Assembly: GCA_002448875.1 (NCBI GenBank)
Contig: DKAS01000012.1
Coordinates: forward strand, 1-6,184
DNA length: 6,184 bases
DNA from: Proteobacteria bacterium UBA6920
GTDB lineage: Bacteria; Pseudomonadota; Gammaproteobacteria; SG8-11
Reading direction: 5' to 3'
Made by a program: the position numbers and the translations under genes. The stretch's first letter is position 1; the number at the start of each line of letters is the position of its first letter. Below, one piece after another: positions 5,790 to 6,184 of this stretch. The notes beneath the pieces are model-generated. The model searched no databases, had not been told where the DNA came from, and saw nothing but the letters and a program-made list of their open reading frames with translations.

Positions 5790-6184
5790 ATGAAAAGAAT
5801 GCTGTTCAACGCTACGCAGCCGGAAGAGCTGCGTGTGGCCATGGTGGATGGCCAGAAACTCTACGATTTAGACATAGAGACCGCCGGCAAGCAGAAGAAA
5901 AAATCAAATATCTACAAAGGCAAGATCACCCGCATTGAGCCCAGCCTGGAAGCCGCGTTCGTCGATTATGGCGCCGAACGTCACGGTTTCCTCCCAGTCA
6001 AGGAAGTTGCTAAAGCCTACTTCGACCCTTCGGTCGACCTCGGTTCCGGTCGCATCAACATCAAGGAATGCCTGAAGGAAGGGCAGGAACTGATCGTTCA
6101 GGTCGACAAGGAAGAACGTGGCAACAAAGGGGCCGCGCTGACCACTTTCATCAGTCTGGCGGGCCGCTACCTGGTGCTGATGCC
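5790..6184 (+). CDS. rne: Ribonuclease E, N-terminal part (cut by window edge)
   Basis: The first 131 residues and part of the next codon are visible. [30 protein letters not shown] is nearly the E. coli RNase E start, and [21 protein letters not shown] to [20 protein letters not shown] covers the S1 RNA-binding domain (about 35-125). RNase E is the essential membrane-associated endonuclease that starts mRNA decay, processes rRNA and tRNA precursors and scaffolds the degradosome. The RNase H-like, 5' sensor, DNase I-like and C-terminal scaffold parts lie off the right edge. RNase G is an alternative relative, but the [10 protein letters not shown] start and the divergent rluC neighbour point to rne. 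The start is fixed by this conserved N-terminus and by GAGAG nine bases upstream. Confidence 0.96.
   Translation, partial: MKRMLFNATQPEELRVAMVDGQKLYDLDIETAGKQKKKSNIYKGKITRIEPSLEAAFVDYGAERHGFLPVKEVAKAYFDPSVDLGSGRINIKECLKEGQELIVQVDKEERGNKGAALTTFISLAGRYLVLM

Noticed and set aside
5648..5938. A 96-codon frame in the rne leader running into rne
   Set aside because: It overlaps the first 149 bases of rne in another frame, crosses the hairpins of the leader, has only a weak SD and shows no recognisable protein. Best taken as chance.

Overview
The window (about 6.2 kb, mostly GC-rich coding sequence with one AT-richer gap) looks like core chromosome of a gammaproteobacterium. The main evidence is the block rne / rluC / HAD phosphatase / sppA-type peptidase / yceF. 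In Escherichia coli, rne and rluC are divergent and rluC is convergent with yceF; from memory, pseudomonads carry the HAD and S49 peptidase genes between rluC and yceF. The proteins resemble the E. coli and Pseudomonas families closely. I see no mobile element, tRNA, rRNA, CRISPR array or phage gene. A genus cannot be given from this sequence.

Layout. Positions 2-1702 (+) hold the 3' part of a biotin-carrying carboxyltransferase subunit (pyruvate carboxylase subunit B / oxaloacetate decarboxylase alpha). Seven bases later comes yceF (1710-2285, +), a Maf-family nucleotide pyrophosphatase. It converges, with an 11-base gap, on a minus-strand set: an S49 membrane peptidase (2297-3445), a 149-base spacer with a GC-rich hairpin, a HAD-IA phosphatase (3595-4269) and rluC (4262-5227). 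The HAD and rluC genes overlap by 8 bases and are probably co-transcribed. A 562-base non-coding region (5228-5789) separates rluC from the start of rne (5790 to the right edge, +).

The non-coding region is the most interesting part. It carries a plausible minus-strand promoter for rluC, a plausible plus-strand promoter for rne, and between that promoter and the rne start codon about 333 bases rich in inverted repeats. I can draw six stem-loops by hand. The last is a long helix (5716-5730 with 5772-5786) that pairs the rne Shine-Dalgarno sequence and reaches nearly to the start codon. This fits the known biology of E. coli rne, where RNase E controls its own mRNA through a structured 5' UTR, but the SD-covering helix, and a short competing pairing inside its loop, deserve a direct test.

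Functionally, rne and rluC belong to RNA processing and ribosome modification. The HAD enzyme, YceF and the S49 peptidase are housekeeping functions (metabolite repair, nucleotide-pool cleaning, membrane protein turnover). The carboxyltransferase belongs to anaplerotic or oxaloacetate metabolism and is the one gene that does not fit the usual neighbourhood, because yceD-rpmF-plsX-fab genes commonly sit beyond yceF. No wholly new system is evident; the novelty is in regulation and local gene order.
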